Of a stretch of DNA of 64,000 bases, positions 1-9,279 are shown piece after piece; position 1 is the stretch's first letter, and each line of letters starts with the position of its first letter. A model generated the notes under the pieces. The model made no database searches. It had not been told where the DNA came from and saw nothing but the letters and a program-made list of their open reading frames with translations. Location of the stretch: NCBI RefSeq assembly GCF_006065315.1, contig NZ_CP040749.1:4052001-4116000 (forward strand), written 5' to 3'. The translations under genes and the position numbers were made by a program. Origin of the DNA: Aureibaculum algae. GTDB lineage: Bacteria > Bacteroidota > Bacteroidia > Flavobacteriales > Flavobacteriaceae.

Positions 1-2081
1 CAATATGCTCGGTTCTAAATATTGATTCTGCTAATTGGGTAAAGAATTTCTTTAATGAGAGTGGAGCTAACGATGAAGAGATTCTTCGCTTTGCTAGGAA
101 TGACAACGATAACCAATTAGATTCGTCATCAGAATTTCTAAAACTCCTTTTAAAAGAATTTTCTCGTACTAAAAAAGAATTGAGTCCTCAAAATTGGGAA
201 ACAATTTTAGCCTGGGAAGATAAAAAACAAGCCTATAAAAACCCTATTTATTCGTTTAAGGTTCGTGACAGAGAAATAAAAATTGAAACACATTCTGAGT
301 CTTTATCACATTTACAAATACCTAAAATTTCTTTACCAAAATATGAAGCTTGGGGAGATGTTTTATTGTGGAGCCTGCAAGAAAATGTACCTGGAGATTT
401 TCCGTATACTTCAGGAATATATCCATTTAAACGCACTGGTGAAGACCCTACAAGAATGTTTGCAGGCGAAGGTGGACCAGAACGAACCAATAGACGTTTT
501 CATTATGTGAGTTTAGACATGGATGCAAAACGTTTATCAACTGCTTTTGACTCTGTTACTTTGTATGGTAATGACCCTAACTTACGTCCTGATATTTATG
601 GTAAAATTGGTAATGCTGGTGTTTCTATTTGCTGTTTAGATGATGCTAAAAAATTGTATTCAGGTTTTGAATTAACAAACCCTATGACTTCGGTTTCTAT
701 GACTATTAATGGTCCAGCACCAATGTTACTTGGATTTTTCATGAATGCTGCTATTGATCAAGAATGTGAAAAATATATAAAAACAGAAGGCTTAGAAGAG
801 GAGATTGAGAAAAAAATTGAATCAATTTACAATAAGAAAGGCGTTAAAAGACCAAAATATCAAGGTGATCTTCCCAAAGGAAATAACGGATTGGGATTAA
901 TGCTTCTTGGGGTTTCTGGTGATGATGTTTTACCCAATGCTATTTATCAAAAAATTAAATTGGAGACTATCGCTAAAGTTCGTGGTACAGTTCAAGCTGA
1001 TATTTTAAAAGAAGATCAAGCCCAAAATACATGCATTTTTTCGACAGAATTTGCACTGCGTCTTATGGGCGATGTACAAGAGTATTTTATTGAAAATAAA
1101 GTTCGGAATTTTTATTCTGTTTCTATATCAGGTTATCATATTGCAGAGGCAGGAGCAAATCCGATTTCTCAATTGGCTTTTACATTATCAAATGGCTTTA
1201 CCTATGTAGAATACTACTTATCAAGAGGCATGGACATCAATAAGTTTGGTCCCAATTTATCCTTCTTTTTCTCCAACGGAATTGACCCTGAGTACGCTGT
1301 AATTGGTCGTGTAGCTCGTAAAATTTGGGCAAAGGCCATGAAGTTAAAATATGGTGCCAATCCTAGAGCACAAATGCTTAAATATCATATTCAAACTTCT
1401 GGGCGATCATTACATGCTCAAGAAATTGACTTTAACGATATAAGAACAACCTTGCAAGCTTTGTATGCAATTTATGATAATTGCAACAGCTTACATACAA
1501 ACGCTTATGACGAAGCCATTACTACACCAACAGAAGAGTCGGTACGTAGGGCCATGGCCATTCAGTTAATTATCAATAAGGAATTAGGTTTAACGAAAAA
1601 CGAAAATCCAATTCAAGGTGCATTTATTATAGAAGAGCTAACCGATTTGGTTGAAGAAGCAGTCTATGCAGAATTTGATAGAATTACTGACAGAGGTGGT
1701 GTTCTGGGAGCTATGGAAACGATGTATCAACGCTCAAAAATTCAAGAAGAAAGTTTGTATTACGAAACTTTAAAACACAATGGAGACTTCCCAATTATTG
1801 GAGTTAACACATTTTTAAGCAGCAAAGGCTCACCAACTATCTTACCTCAAGAAGTGATTAGAGCTACTGAAGATGAAAAGAAATATCAAATAGAAGTGGT
1901 TGATAATTTAATCGAAGGTAATAGCGAAAAGTCTTCGGAACAACTCAAATTACTGCAAGAAAAGGCAATTAAAAATGGTAATGTTTTTGAGCAATTGATG
2001 GAAGCCACTAAAGTTTGTTCTTTAGGCCAGATAACGCATACTCTTTTTGAAGTTGGAGGTGAATATCGTAGAAATATGTAA
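1..2081 (+). CDS. icmF: IcmF-type B12-dependent acyl-CoA mutase, 3' part (5' end outside window)
   Basis: The reading frame is open from the first full codon (position 3), so the gene starts before the window; the TTG at 180 is internal. What is visible is the large substrate-binding TIM-barrel domain of an adenosylcobalamin-dependent mutase. It has the stretch [18 protein letters not shown] followed by RTNRRF and ends in [12 protein letters not shown], which is typical of the fused isobutyryl-CoA mutase (IcmF) group rather than of two-subunit methylmalonyl-CoA mutase. In this family the missing N-terminus carries the B12-binding domain and the MeaB-like GTPase chaperone; neither can be checked here. 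Reaction by family: carbon-skeleton rearrangement of branched or short acyl-CoA, e.g. isobutyryl-CoA to n-butyryl-CoA. A convergent hairpin terminator follows. Confidence 0.9.
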   Translation, partial: ICSVLNIDSANWVKNFFNESGANDEEILRFARNDNDNQLDSSSEFLKLLLKEFSRTKKELSPQNWETILAWEDKKQAYKNPIYSFKVRDREIKIETHSESLSHLQIPKISLPKYEAWGDVLLWSLQENVPGDFPYTSGIYPFKRTGEDPTRMFAGEGGPERTNRRFHYVSLDMDAKRLSTAFDSVTLYGNDPNLRPDIYGKIGNAGVSICCLDDAKKLYSGFELTNPMTSVSMTINGPAPMLLGFFMNAAIDQECEKYIKTEGLEEEIEKKIESIYNKKGVKRPKYQGDLPKGNNGLGLMLLGVSGDDVLPNAIYQKIKLETIAKVRGTVQADILKEDQAQNTCIFSTEFALRLMGDVQEYFIENKVRNFYSVSISGYHIAEAGANPISQLAFTLSNGFTYVEYYLSRGMDINKFGPNLSFFFSNGIDPEYAVIGRVARKIWAKAMKLKYGANPRAQMLKYHIQTSGRSLHAQEIDFNDIRTTLQALYAIYDNCNSLHTNAYDEAITTPTEESVRRAMAIQLIINKELGLTKNENPIQGAFIIEELTDLVEEAVYAEFDRITDRGGVLGAMETMYQRSKIQEESLYYETLKHNGDFPIIGVNTFLSSKGSPTILPQEVIRATEDEKKYQIEVVDNLIEGNSEKSSEQLKLLQEKAIKNGNVFEQLMEATKVCSLGQITHTLFEVGGEYRRNM

Positions 2082-2115
2082 ATAATCGCTCGTATTTCAC
2101 ACTTTAAAAGAGAAA

Positions 2116-2152
2116 AGGTCACTTACTAAACTATAAGAATAAGTGACCTCTT
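2116..2152. terminator. Bidirectional terminator between convergent genes
   Basis: Perfect 10-bp inverted repeat AGGTCACTTA/TAAGTGACCT (2116-2125 and 2140-2149) with a 14-nt loop, lying between the plus-strand mutase and the minus-strand MFS gene. The T-rich flank on the plus side is weak (CTCTTTG), so termination may be modest. Confidence 0.65.
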
Positions 2153-2170
2153 TGCTTCTAATTTTATTTG

Positions 2171-3418
2171 TTATTTATAACTTTCTATTTTTTCCAATCG
2201 TTCTTTTTCAACAGCAACTTTTAACCAATATAAAAGCAGTAAACACAAAATTGTTAAGCCTGTCATGATATACCAAGTAGTGTCAAAACCTAAATAATCT
2301 ACAAAATGCATCCCCATATTATGTCCAAAAACATGAGCAATTGAAAATGATATGGTATATAACCCCATATACTCACCTTGTCGCCCTCCTTTAGCTCGTT
2401 GCATTACAAATGCATTTGAAAATGGAAAAAGTATCATTTCTCCCACAGTCATTAAAACCATTCCCATTATTATTATTCCAATCCAATGATTTAAATTTAA
2501 AATAAAGAGACTTGCTCCCATCAGGGCAGCTCCAAAAATCATCAACCCGACCATATTCAGTTGCTTATCTTCTAGTTTTTTAATCAAAGGCATTTCCAAT
2601 ACAAAAATTAAAAAACCATTAAACCCCATCAATAGACCAATATGGAATTCAGATAATTCATATATATCTTTATAATATAATGGCATGGTAGAAAAGTATT
2701 GTAAGAATACAAAACCGAACAATACCATGGCAGCAAAAAAGATAAAGAATATCTTATCATTATACACTGATTTAGGATTTTCTACAATAATATTATCCAA
2801 AACTCTTGCTTTTTTTGGACGTAATACCATCACCAATAACATTGCTGCTAATAAACATGTAATACCATCAATCCAAAAAAGTGATTCATAGCCAATTGCT
2901 GTAATTATTAAACCACCAATAACTGGTCCTCCAGAAAATCCTAAATTAATAGCTAATCGTACTAAAGTAACGGAACGTGCTTTGTTTTCTGTTTTACTGT
3001 AAGCATTTAAAGCCACAAACATGGCTGGCCTAAAGGTATCTGCGACCAACATTACTAAAAATATACCCATACAGATGGTATAAAATGTCGTTAGGTATTG
3101 CAAACCAACAAATAGGAAGCCCGTTCCTATTAAACTAAACACCATTACTTTATAATACCCAATTTTATCGGTTAGCTTGCCCCCTATCCATGAACCGACC
3201 ACAGAGCCCAAACCAAAAGCTGTCATAACCCAGCCTACTTTACTTACTGTAAACCCCATGTGTTTGGTTAAATACAATGACAAAAATGGAATAACCATCG
3301 TACCTGCTCTATTCACAAAAGTTATTAAAGCAAGCCACCACACCTCTCTAGACAAACCATTAAAGGTGTCTAGATAGGGTTGGACAATTTTATTATTTAA
3401 ATAAGTTAGTAGTTTCAT
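2171..3418 (-). CDS. MFS transporter (DHA1-like drug/metabolite exporter)
   Basis: A protein of about 415 residues with twelve predicted hydrophobic segments and the MFS loop signature between helices 2 and 3 (GGKLTDKIGYYKV). The N-terminal half resembles MdtH-like/DHA1 exporters; the substrate cannot be predicted. An upstream in-frame ATG at 3445 would start translation inside a strong hairpin, so I choose the ATG at 3418 (MKLLTYLNN). It is monocistronic, convergent with the mutase and divergent from the lipoprotein at 3629. Oddity: a rho-independent-looking hairpin sits directly in front of this start codon. Confidence 0.85.
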   Translation of the reverse strand: MKLLTYLNNKIVQPYLDTFNGLSREVWWLALITFVNRAGTMVIPFLSLYLTKHMGFTVSKVGWVMTAFGLGSVVGSWIGGKLTDKIGYYKVMVFSLIGTGFLFVGLQYLTTFYTICMGIFLVMLVADTFRPAMFVALNAYSKTENKARSVTLVRLAINLGFSGGPVIGGLIITAIGYESLFWIDGITCLLAAMLLVMVLRPKKARVLDNIIVENPKSVYNDKIFFIFFAAMVLFGFVFLQYFSTMPLYYKDIYELSEFHIGLLMGFNGFLIFVLEMPLIKKLEDKQLNMVGLMIFGAALMGASLFILNLNHWIGIIIMGMVLMTVGEMILFPFSNAFVMQRAKGGRQGEYMGLYTISFSIAHVFGHNMGMHFVDYLGFDTTWYIMTGLTILCLLLLYWLKVAVEKERLEKIESYK

Positions 3419-3431
3419 TTTTTCTAAAAAC

Positions 3432-3459
3432 AAAAAACCCGGCAAATTGCCGGGTTTTT
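3432..3459. terminator. GC-rich terminator-like hairpin in the leader of the MFS gene
   Basis: CCCGGCA-AAT-TGCCGGG (3438-3454) flanked by A6 on the left and T5 on the right, so it looks like an intrinsic terminator on either strand. It lies 14-40 nt upstream of the MFS start codon, and no gene ends nearby on either strand. It could be an attenuator of the MFS gene or the end of an unseen short transcript. Confidence 0.6.
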
Positions 3460-3628
3460 ATAATATGATTTTTTATACCGATCAATTTATAACATACCCA
3501 AGCTTGTTCGTTCTTGAACAAATAAACTTGACATATTTTAAAGTGGTATACATTATTCTTTGTTTATGATAGTTCAAAGCTACAAAATATTTTTTTAATC
3601 ATTATATTTACCTCAAATTTGAGTTTTT

Positions 3629-4249
3629 ATGCAAAGATTTATTGTATTCGTTCTTTTAGTAATTTCATCTATAGCCTGCTCACAAAAAAAGGTGATTTTC
3701 GATGATTATATTGCTTCCATAAAAGGGTATCAAAATGAATTAAACATGGAATTTTCTGACCCAATAGAATCTCCATTAACGCAAGAAGATAGAGTGAAAT
3801 TTGAGAGCTTAGACTTTTACCCAATTGATTCAACTTACAAGGTTACAGCCACTTTTGAACTGGATAAAAATCCAAAGACGTTTTCAATGCCTACCACTAC
3901 AGATAGATTACCTATTTATAAAACCTATGGAGTAGCAAAATTCAATTTAAATGGTAAAAAATTAACGTTGCAAATTTATCAAAATCAAGATTTAATTCTA
4001 CAACCAAAATATAAGAATCATTTATTCATTCCCTTTCGGGATAAAACGAACGGAGAAGAAACCTATGGAGGTGGACGCTTTTTAGACCTAGAAATTCCAG
4101 AAGGAACTACTATTGTCATTGATTTTAATAAAGCGTACAATCCTTATTGTGCCTATAACGGAAAGTACTCCTGCCCTATTCCGCCAAAAGAAAATGATTT
4201 AGAAGTTGCTATAAAAGCTGGTGTAAAAAATTATAAAAATGGACATTAA
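3629..4249 (+). CDS. DUF1684 lipoprotein
   Basis: 206 residues. The N-terminus is a lipoprotein signal peptide with lipobox SSIAC (Cys17). The rest matches the DUF1684 family by pattern: ...YKTYGVAKFNLNGK, then IPFRDKTNGEETYGGGRFLDLEI and a C-terminal YNPYCAYNGKYSCPIPP segment. The function of DUF1684 is unknown; the proteins are exported and often sit near metabolic genes. The 3' end overlaps the next gene by 11 bp, which suggests translational coupling with the dehydratase. Confidence 0.85.
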   Translation: MQRFIVFVLLVISSIACSQKKVIFDDYIASIKGYQNELNMEFSDPIESPLTQEDRVKFESLDFYPIDSTYKVTATFELDKNPKTFSMPTTTDRLPIYKTYGVAKFNLNGKKLTLQIYQNQDLILQPKYKNHLFIPFRDKTNGEETYGGGRFLDLEIPEGTTIVIDFNKAYNPYCAYNGKYSCPIPPKENDLEVAIKAGVKNYKNGH

Positions 4250-5180
4250 ACAAGATATCTTAGAAAGTTATAACCGAATCTTTCCATATATACATAAAAC
4301 TCCTGTAATTACCTCAAAGACCATTGATAAAATGGCAGGGGCTAATTTGTATTTTAAATGTGAGAATTTTCAAAAAATGGGTGCTTTTAAAATGCGAGGT
4401 GCAACCAATGCTATTTTACAATTAACAGCTGAACAAAAACAAAAAGGTATAGTTACACATTCGTCCGGTAACTTTGCACAAGCCTTAGCATTAGCTGCAA
4501 AAAACTTAGGGGTAAAAGCGTATATCGTTATGCCTAGCAATGCTCCAGAAGTTAAAAAAAGTGCCGTTAGAGGTTATGGTGGTGAAATTACTGAATGTGA
4601 ACCTACGCTGGAAGCTAGAGAAACCACTGCAACTAAAATTCAACAAGAAAAAGGGGCCACTTTTATCCATCCCTTTAATGATTTCAATGTCATACTTGGC
4701 AATGCTTCCGCAGGAAAAGAATTACTTGAAAAACATACTGATCTAGATTTAATAATTGCCCCAGTAGGTGGAGGCGGTTTGATTTCAGGAACCGCTTTAA
4801 GTGCAATTGCCTTTGGCAACAACTGTAAAGTTATTGGAGCAGAACCTTTTGCTGTTGATGATGCTTATAGATCTATGGAAAGCGGAAAGATAGAACAGAA
4901 TACCGCTACTGATACCATTGCTGATGGACTAAAAACCTCATTGGGTGATATCACATTCAACTTAATTAACAACCACGTTGAAAAAATAATTCGTGTTTCG
5001 GAAGAAGAAATTGTATCTGCGATGCGGCTTATTTGGGAACGCATGAAGATTATTGTGGAACCTTCAAGTGCTGTGGCTTTAGCTGCAGTTCTCAATTCAA
5101 AAGCTGAATTTACAAATAAAAAAGTTGGTGTAATTCTCTCTGGTGGCAATGTTGATTTAAAGAAATTACCTTTTAAATAA
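4239..5180 (+). CDS. PLP-dependent threonine/serine dehydratase-like enzyme
   Basis: 313 residues, fold-type II PLP enzyme. The Schiff-base lysine is Lys51 in GAFKMRGA, the substrate loop is SSGNFAQA, the phosphate-binding glycine loop is GGGGLISG (about 177-184) and the C-terminal LSGGN is present. There is no C-terminal ACT-like regulatory domain, so it is the short catabolic/serine-racemase-like type rather than biosynthetic IlvA. Likely reactions: deamination of threonine or serine, or racemisation/dehydration of hydroxyaspartate. Exact specificity cannot be read from sequence. It is overlapped by the DUF1684 gene. Confidence 0.85.
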   Translation: MDIKQDILESYNRIFPYIHKTPVITSKTIDKMAGANLYFKCENFQKMGAFKMRGATNAILQLTAEQKQKGIVTHSSGNFAQALALAAKNLGVKAYIVMPSNAPEVKKSAVRGYGGEITECEPTLEARETTATKIQQEKGATFIHPFNDFNVILGNASAGKELLEKHTDLDLIIAPVGGGGLISGTALSAIAFGNNCKVIGAEPFAVDDAYRSMESGKIEQNTATDTIADGLKTSLGDITFNLINNHVEKIIRVSEEEIVSAMRLIWERMKIIVEPSSAVALAAVLNSKAEFTNKKVGVILSGGNVDLKKLPFK

Positions 5181-5189
5181 TTATAAGAG

Positions 5190-5732
5190 CTATTTCATTT
5201 TCATCATAGCCTCCAAGTAATTATTGGTGTTCAAATATTCTTTTTTTATAGCCTTTAAATGGTTCAATATGGCTATCCTATCAGGATAATTAGAGTTCAA
5301 ACAATCTTTCATATCAGCATCATATACGAAAAGAGCAAGATACCAATTTCCTTGACGTTTTACTTGAGGATCATTAAAAACGGGACTAATACCTTTATTT
5401 TCCAATGCCGCATTTGCAAAAAACGGTATGAGATTAATTGATTTATCAGAAATTTCAGTTTCATAAAAAGAAAGAAAAAATTCTTCTCCGTCAACATTTA
5501 TCGGCACATTATATTCAACAGTTTGATGATTTAATGAATACTTAGTATTGATAAAATTATAAAACTCATTGGCCTCTTTGGGATCTTCAAAAACAAATGC
5601 ATTATCCTTTGGCAATTGTCGTTTAAATTTTTTACCTGTAGTTAACTTATAATCTTTTATAGTTGGAGCAATGCGTAAAGGAATACATGAAGTAACAAAT
5701 AACAAAGTAAGAATAAGATACACGTATTTCAT
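5190..5732 (-). CDS. Hypothetical lipoprotein
   Basis: 180 residues. A signal peptide ends in lipobox VTSC (Cys16), so it is probably anchored in the outer membrane or periplasm. The body has no motif I recognise; it is mixed alpha/beta with FYNFINTKYSLNHQTVEYNVPINVDGEEFFLSF-type strands and a lysine-rich C-terminal helix. It is convergent with the dehydratase gene, with only 9 bp between stops. Family unknown. Confidence 0.7.
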   Translation of the reverse strand: MKYVYLILTLLFVTSCIPLRIAPTIKDYKLTTGKKFKRQLPKDNAFVFEDPKEANEFYNFINTKYSLNHQTVEYNVPINVDGEEFFLSFYETEISDKSINLIPFFANAALENKGISPVFNDPQVKRQGNWYLALFVYDADMKDCLNSNYPDRIAILNHLKAIKKEYLNTNNYLEAMMKMK

Positions 5733-5803
5733 AGGATAAACGGTTTCAACAAAGGCATCAAATATTATACCACTCGAAGAGCATTCCTAAAAAAAATACA
5801 ATA

Positions 5804-6337
5804 TTATATTCCTAAAATTTTAGCATCAACAAAAAATTCTGAATGAATATCAATTTGATGATCTGAAGTTAAAACTTCATCGGTGACCGCTTGAACTTTC
5901 AATGAGAACTTATCTTTTTTAATATACTCTTGAATATCTACATCAACCGTTTGTAGTTCGAGAGTTTTACCTATAGTTTCAGAAACATCTTCGTTAAAAG
6001 CAATTTCTAATTCCTGAAGACCCTCTGCGACAATATAAATTTTAATTGATTCTAAAAAACTAAAATCCTCATTATCAGGAGAAACTAATGTTAAATCTAA
6101 TACTCTTAAACGAATGTCTTCAATTAAATCTTTATGTGTATTGTTAGACTCAAACTCAGATTCTGAATTTGTTTCCATTTGTGGCGTATTTAAAACAAAA
6201 GGTAAATTTATACCTGTTGAAGAAGGAATTGTCATTGATGAGTCATAGTCCATTGTAAACTTAGTAAGGTTATCTATTTCATCACATGAAATAATCGTTG
6301 CCATCATTAAAATTAGAACCAGAAAATACTTTTGCAT
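5804..6337 (-). CDS. Hypothetical lipoprotein
   Basis: About 177 residues. I start at the ATG at 6337 (MQKYFLVLILMM) because it gives a clean lipoprotein signal with lipobox TIISC; an upstream ATG at 6367 would add ten residues before the signal. The mature part is acidic and beta-rich with no recognised motif. It probably has its own transcript; neighbours are another lipoprotein and crcB. Confidence 0.65.
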   Translation of the reverse strand: MQKYFLVLILMMATIISCDEIDNLTKFTMDYDSSMTIPSSTGINLPFVLNTPQMETNSESEFESNNTHKDLIEDIRLRVLDLTLVSPDNEDFSFLESIKIYIVAEGLQELEIAFNEDVSETIGKTLELQTVDVDIQEYIKKDKFSLKVQAVTDEVLTSDHQIDIHSEFFVDAKILGI

Positions 6338-6437
6338 ATCTATAAAATTACGAATGTAGAAAGTCAAACGTAATTGATTGCAGAATATTTCAATTTTTAT
6401 GAATTTTATAAAATTGGCAATTTGTAAAAGACAATTA

Positions 6438-6806
6438 TTAGGATTTAACCAAATACATTCCTAAAAAAACAGCTCCAAAACCAAGAGCAACACTACCAAT
6501 AGCATAAGCAAAAAAGCTAGCAAAATCACCTGCCTTCAAAAAGACATGATTTTCGTAAGCAAATGTAGAAAAAGTAGTAAAACCTCCGCAAAAACCTGTA
6601 GCCAATAGCAACGTTTGGTTTTGTGTTAACGTATCATTTTTAGCCGCTAATCCGAGAATTAATCCAATGAGCAGACTACCTAAAACATTGGCCAAAAATG
6701 TACCATAAGGGATTCCACTTGAAGCACTATTAAAATATTTAGCCACTAAGAAACGAGCAACACTTCCAAAACCTCCCCCAATAAAAACTAGTATTAGTTG
6801 CTTCAT
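6438..6806 (-). CDS. crcB: Fluoride ion channel CrcB/Fluc
   Basis: 122 residues with four transmembrane segments. Family hallmarks are GGGFGSVARF near the N-terminus, the conserved Asn of FLANVLGS in helix 2, and GFCGGFTTFSTF, which carries the Phe-box and Na-site residues. Fluc proteins are dimeric dual-topology channels that export toxic fluoride. A single gene here implies a homodimer. No fluoride riboswitch is recognisable in the 76-bp leader. Confidence 0.95.
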   Translation of the reverse strand: MKQLILVFIGGGFGSVARFLVAKYFNSASSGIPYGTFLANVLGSLLIGLILGLAAKNDTLTQNQTLLLATGFCGGFTTFSTFAYENHVFLKAGDFASFFAYAIGSVALGFGAVFLGMYLVKS

Positions 6807-6881
6807 TTTTTAATAATCTATTTTAAATAAAATTCTGATCTTTCAGTACTACCAATTCTCGTTTCAAAAAGTAAAATCCAT

Positions 6882-7979
6882 TTATAGTTCAACCTTATCG
6901 GCATCATTGGCATTCCATTTTCCAGTTATAGTCCCTTTATTTAAGGTAATTATTCCTGGGTTGGCACGTATCATTGTTTTCAGCGTAATATCATCACAAA
7001 ACAAAGCATCAAAATCTAAATCATATTCCTTTTTAAGTTTTAAAAAATCAGCCTCTTTATTTGAAGACATGGCATAAACATCATAACCTTCTTGTAATGC
7101 TTTGGTTGAAAATTCTTTTATTTTTGGTAATAAAGAGGTTTCCGTTTTACTTAGATTGTGCATTACAATTAATACCAACTTTTCTTTTTGCATCAAAAAT
7201 TCTGTAAAATCGACACCATCCCGTTCCATGGAAAAATCATGAATTGGAACTTCATACCCTTTTTCTATTAAAACCGTTTTTCTATCCACGAAGGTGGCTC
7301 CTTCAATTTCCCAAGGTTTTTCGGCTGTAGTATATTCTTTATCTTCACCATTAACTTTATAAATCCAGGTATCTTCATAAACATCAGGTTTTGCACCTTC
7401 TGGTATTACCATGCCTTCTGGTATATTTTTACCAATCGCATAAGGTCTAAAATCAATTAATGGTAAATGGGTCAGTACATAATAAACAATGTATAAAAAC
7501 ACCATAAATGCAGCAAAAGAAATCCATTTAACCACATTTTTTCCAAATATTGGTTTTATATTTTTAAGAGTAAATAACAGTACAAAAATTAGTCCAATAA
7601 GAATTATATTCTTATAAAAAGTTTCCCAAGGTGTTAATTTCACAGCGTCACCAAAACAACCACAATCAGTTACTTTATCGTAATAGGCCGAATACCATGT
7701 TAAAAATAAAAACACTAAAGTGAGCAGCAGTAAACTCCAAACTGTAGTTTTGGGTTTAAAGCCAATTAACAACGTAACACCTAACATTATTTCTGCAAGA
7801 ATTAGCAGTATAGAAAAAGGCAGTGCAAAAGGACTTAAAAACTCTAAATTTAACACATCAGCAGCAAAATAATCTTGAAACTTATATGCTGAACCCAATG
7901 GATCTATCAACTTTACAAATCCGGAAAAGATAAATGTAGCTGCTACTAATAATCTGGCAATATGTGTTAAAAATTTCAT
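6882..7979 (-). CDS. BT_3928-type membrane protein with DoxX/MauE-like domain
   Basis: 365 residues. The N-terminal half (about 1-170) has four to five membrane helices of the DoxX/MauE kind with a periplasmic DCGCFGD motif, followed by a soluble domain (about 180-365) with a thioredoxin-like strand pattern (LVLIVMHNLSKTE...) but no CxxC. In Bacteroidetes this family is found next to DUF1599 and folP, as here: the DUF1599 gene lies 9 bp upstream on the same strand. A redox or quinone-linked role is plausible from the MauE similarity, but unproven. Confidence 0.85.
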   Translation of the reverse strand: MKFLTHIARLLVAATFIFSGFVKLIDPLGSAYKFQDYFAADVLNLEFLSPFALPFSILLILAEIMLGVTLLIGFKPKTTVWSLLLLTLVFLFLTWYSAYYDKVTDCGCFGDAVKLTPWETFYKNIILIGLIFVLLFTLKNIKPIFGKNVVKWISFAAFMVFLYIVYYVLTHLPLIDFRPYAIGKNIPEGMVIPEGAKPDVYEDTWIYKVNGEDKEYTTAEKPWEIEGATFVDRKTVLIEKGYEVPIHDFSMERDGVDFTEFLMQKEKLVLIVMHNLSKTETSLLPKIKEFSTKALQEGYDVYAMSSNKEADFLKLKKEYDLDFDALFCDDITLKTMIRANPGIITLNKGTITGKWNANDADKVEL

Positions 7980-7988
7980 TTTATATGG

Positions 7989-8525
7989 CTATTCATTCAT
8001 TAAAATCAATGCAAAAACTGCGTAATTAATCATGTCTTGATAATTCGCATCTAAACCTTCAGAGACCAACAATTCACCCTTGTTATTTTCTATCGATTTA
8101 ACTCGTAATAATTTTTGTAAAATTAAATCTGTTAAAGAACTTACACGCATATCTCGCCAGGCTTCACCATAATCGTGATTTTTGTTTTCCATTAAGTTCT
8201 TGGTGATCGCAACATGCTTATCATACAACTCTTCCGTCTCTTTATCAGACAAATCTGGCTGATCGGCCACACCTTTTTCCAGTTGTATCAACGCCATAAT
8301 ACAATAATTAATAATACCTATAAATTCTGGCTTCTCACCTTCATCAACCTTTTTAACTTCATTTTCTTGTAAATTTCGAATTCGTTGAGCCTTAATAAAT
8401 ATTTGATCCGTTAAAGATGGTAAGCGTAAAATTCGCCATGACCTTCCATAATCTTTCATTTTATTCATAAAAAGCTCTCGACATATGGCAATTACAGCAT
8501 TGTATTGTTCTGAAGTTTGGTGCAT
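7989..8525 (-). CDS. DUF1599 protein (two tandem repeats)
   Basis: 178 residues built from two copies of a helical unit: KMKDYGRSWRILRLPSLTDQI (first half) and NHDYGEAWRDMRVSSLTDLI (second half). This is the DUF1599 domain, related to predicted nucleotide-modification-associated/pyrophosphohydrolase-like folds. It probably acts on nucleotides, but no activity is established that I can name. It forms an operon with the DoxX-like gene downstream and is divergent from the LOG-folP pair. Confidence 0.85.
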   Translation of the reverse strand: MHQTSEQYNAVIAICRELFMNKMKDYGRSWRILRLPSLTDQIFIKAQRIRNLQENEVKKVDEGEKPEFIGIINYCIMALIQLEKGVADQPDLSDKETEELYDKHVAITKNLMENKNHDYGEAWRDMRVSSLTDLILQKLLRVKSIENNKGELLVSEGLDANYQDMINYAVFALILMNE

Positions 8526-8657
8526 GTTATAGTTTAATTCTTTATAAGTAGCGAATTTATCAAATTCTATTTAAATTCTATAACAATGACTTAATAAGTT
8601 ACAAAAGAACATGGATATTAAGTAGCTCCTATTAATTTTTCAAAATTTATAATTTAG

Positions 8658-8665
8658 TACCTTTG
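8658..8665 (+). promoter_or_regulatory. -7 promoter box TACCTTTG
   Basis: Exact match to the Bacteroidetes -7 consensus TAnnTTTG, 14 bp before the start codon of the LOG-family gene, giving a very short leader. No clear -33 TTG is seen at the usual distance. Confidence 0.6.
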
Positions 8666-8679
8666 AACAAACATAAACA

Positions 8680-9279
8680 ATGAAAAGAATTGCAGTATTT
8701 TGTGGATCAAGTATTGGACACAATGCCATATATGCTAATGAGGCGAAAAAACTAGGTCTTCATATGTCTAAAAATAATATTGGTTTGGTCTATGGTGGTG
8801 GGAAAATTGGAATGATGGGTGTTATTGCCGATACAATAATGGAAAATAAAGGTGAAGTTATTGGTGTCATTCCACATTTATTCAGACATGAAGAAGTTGC
8901 ACATGCATCCATTACAAAAATGATTTTTACAAAAAAAATGTCTAAACGCAAAGTTAAAATTAGCCAATTGGTCGATGGTTACATTGCATTAGCAGGTGGT
9001 TTTGGCACTCTAGACGAGATTTTTGAAGTACTCACATTAGGACAATTAGGTATTGAAAACAAACCTATCGGAATTTTGAATACCAATGGATATTTCGATC
9101 ATACGCTACAACAATTAAATGTAATGGTGAAAGAAGGCTTTTTAAAACAGGAAAATAAAAATATGCTTTTGGTAAGTGAACATGTAGATGAGTTAATACA
9201 ATTGATGGATAATTATATAGCACCAAAAATGACTAAGGTGATTAACAAAGTGGTAAAATCTAATAACTCTAGTAAATGA
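8680..9279 (+). CDS. LOG-family protein (cytokinin riboside 5'-monophosphate phosphoribohydrolase-like)
   Basis: 199 residues, Rossmann-like fold of the TIGR00730/LOG family: VFCGSS at the N-terminus, GGGKIGMMG, and the catalytic GGxGTxxE motif as AGGFGTLDE. The family hydrolyses nucleoside 5'-monophosphates to base and ribose 5-phosphate. The usual Pro before GGxGT is Ala here; the catalytic Arg (VKISQ... upstream region) and Glu are otherwise compatible. The stop overlaps the folP start by 4 bp, so the two are coupled. Confidence 0.85.
   Translation: MKRIAVFCGSSIGHNAIYANEAKKLGLHMSKNNIGLVYGGGKIGMMGVIADTIMENKGEVIGVIPHLFRHEEVAHASITKMIFTKKMSKRKVKISQLVDGYIALAGGFGTLDEIFEVLTLGQLGIENKPIGILNTNGYFDHTLQQLNVMVKEGFLKQENKNMLLVSEHVDELIQLMDNYIAPKMTKVINKVVKSNNSSK

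Noticed and set aside
248..490. Minus-strand ORF inside the mutase gene, and similar antisense ORFs inside rho, the glycosidases and other genes
   Set aside because: They lie entirely within well-supported genes on the other strand and have no family resemblance.
6807..6881. Fluoride riboswitch before crcB
   Set aside because: The 75-bp leader lacks the conserved fluoride-aptamer segments on the minus strand.
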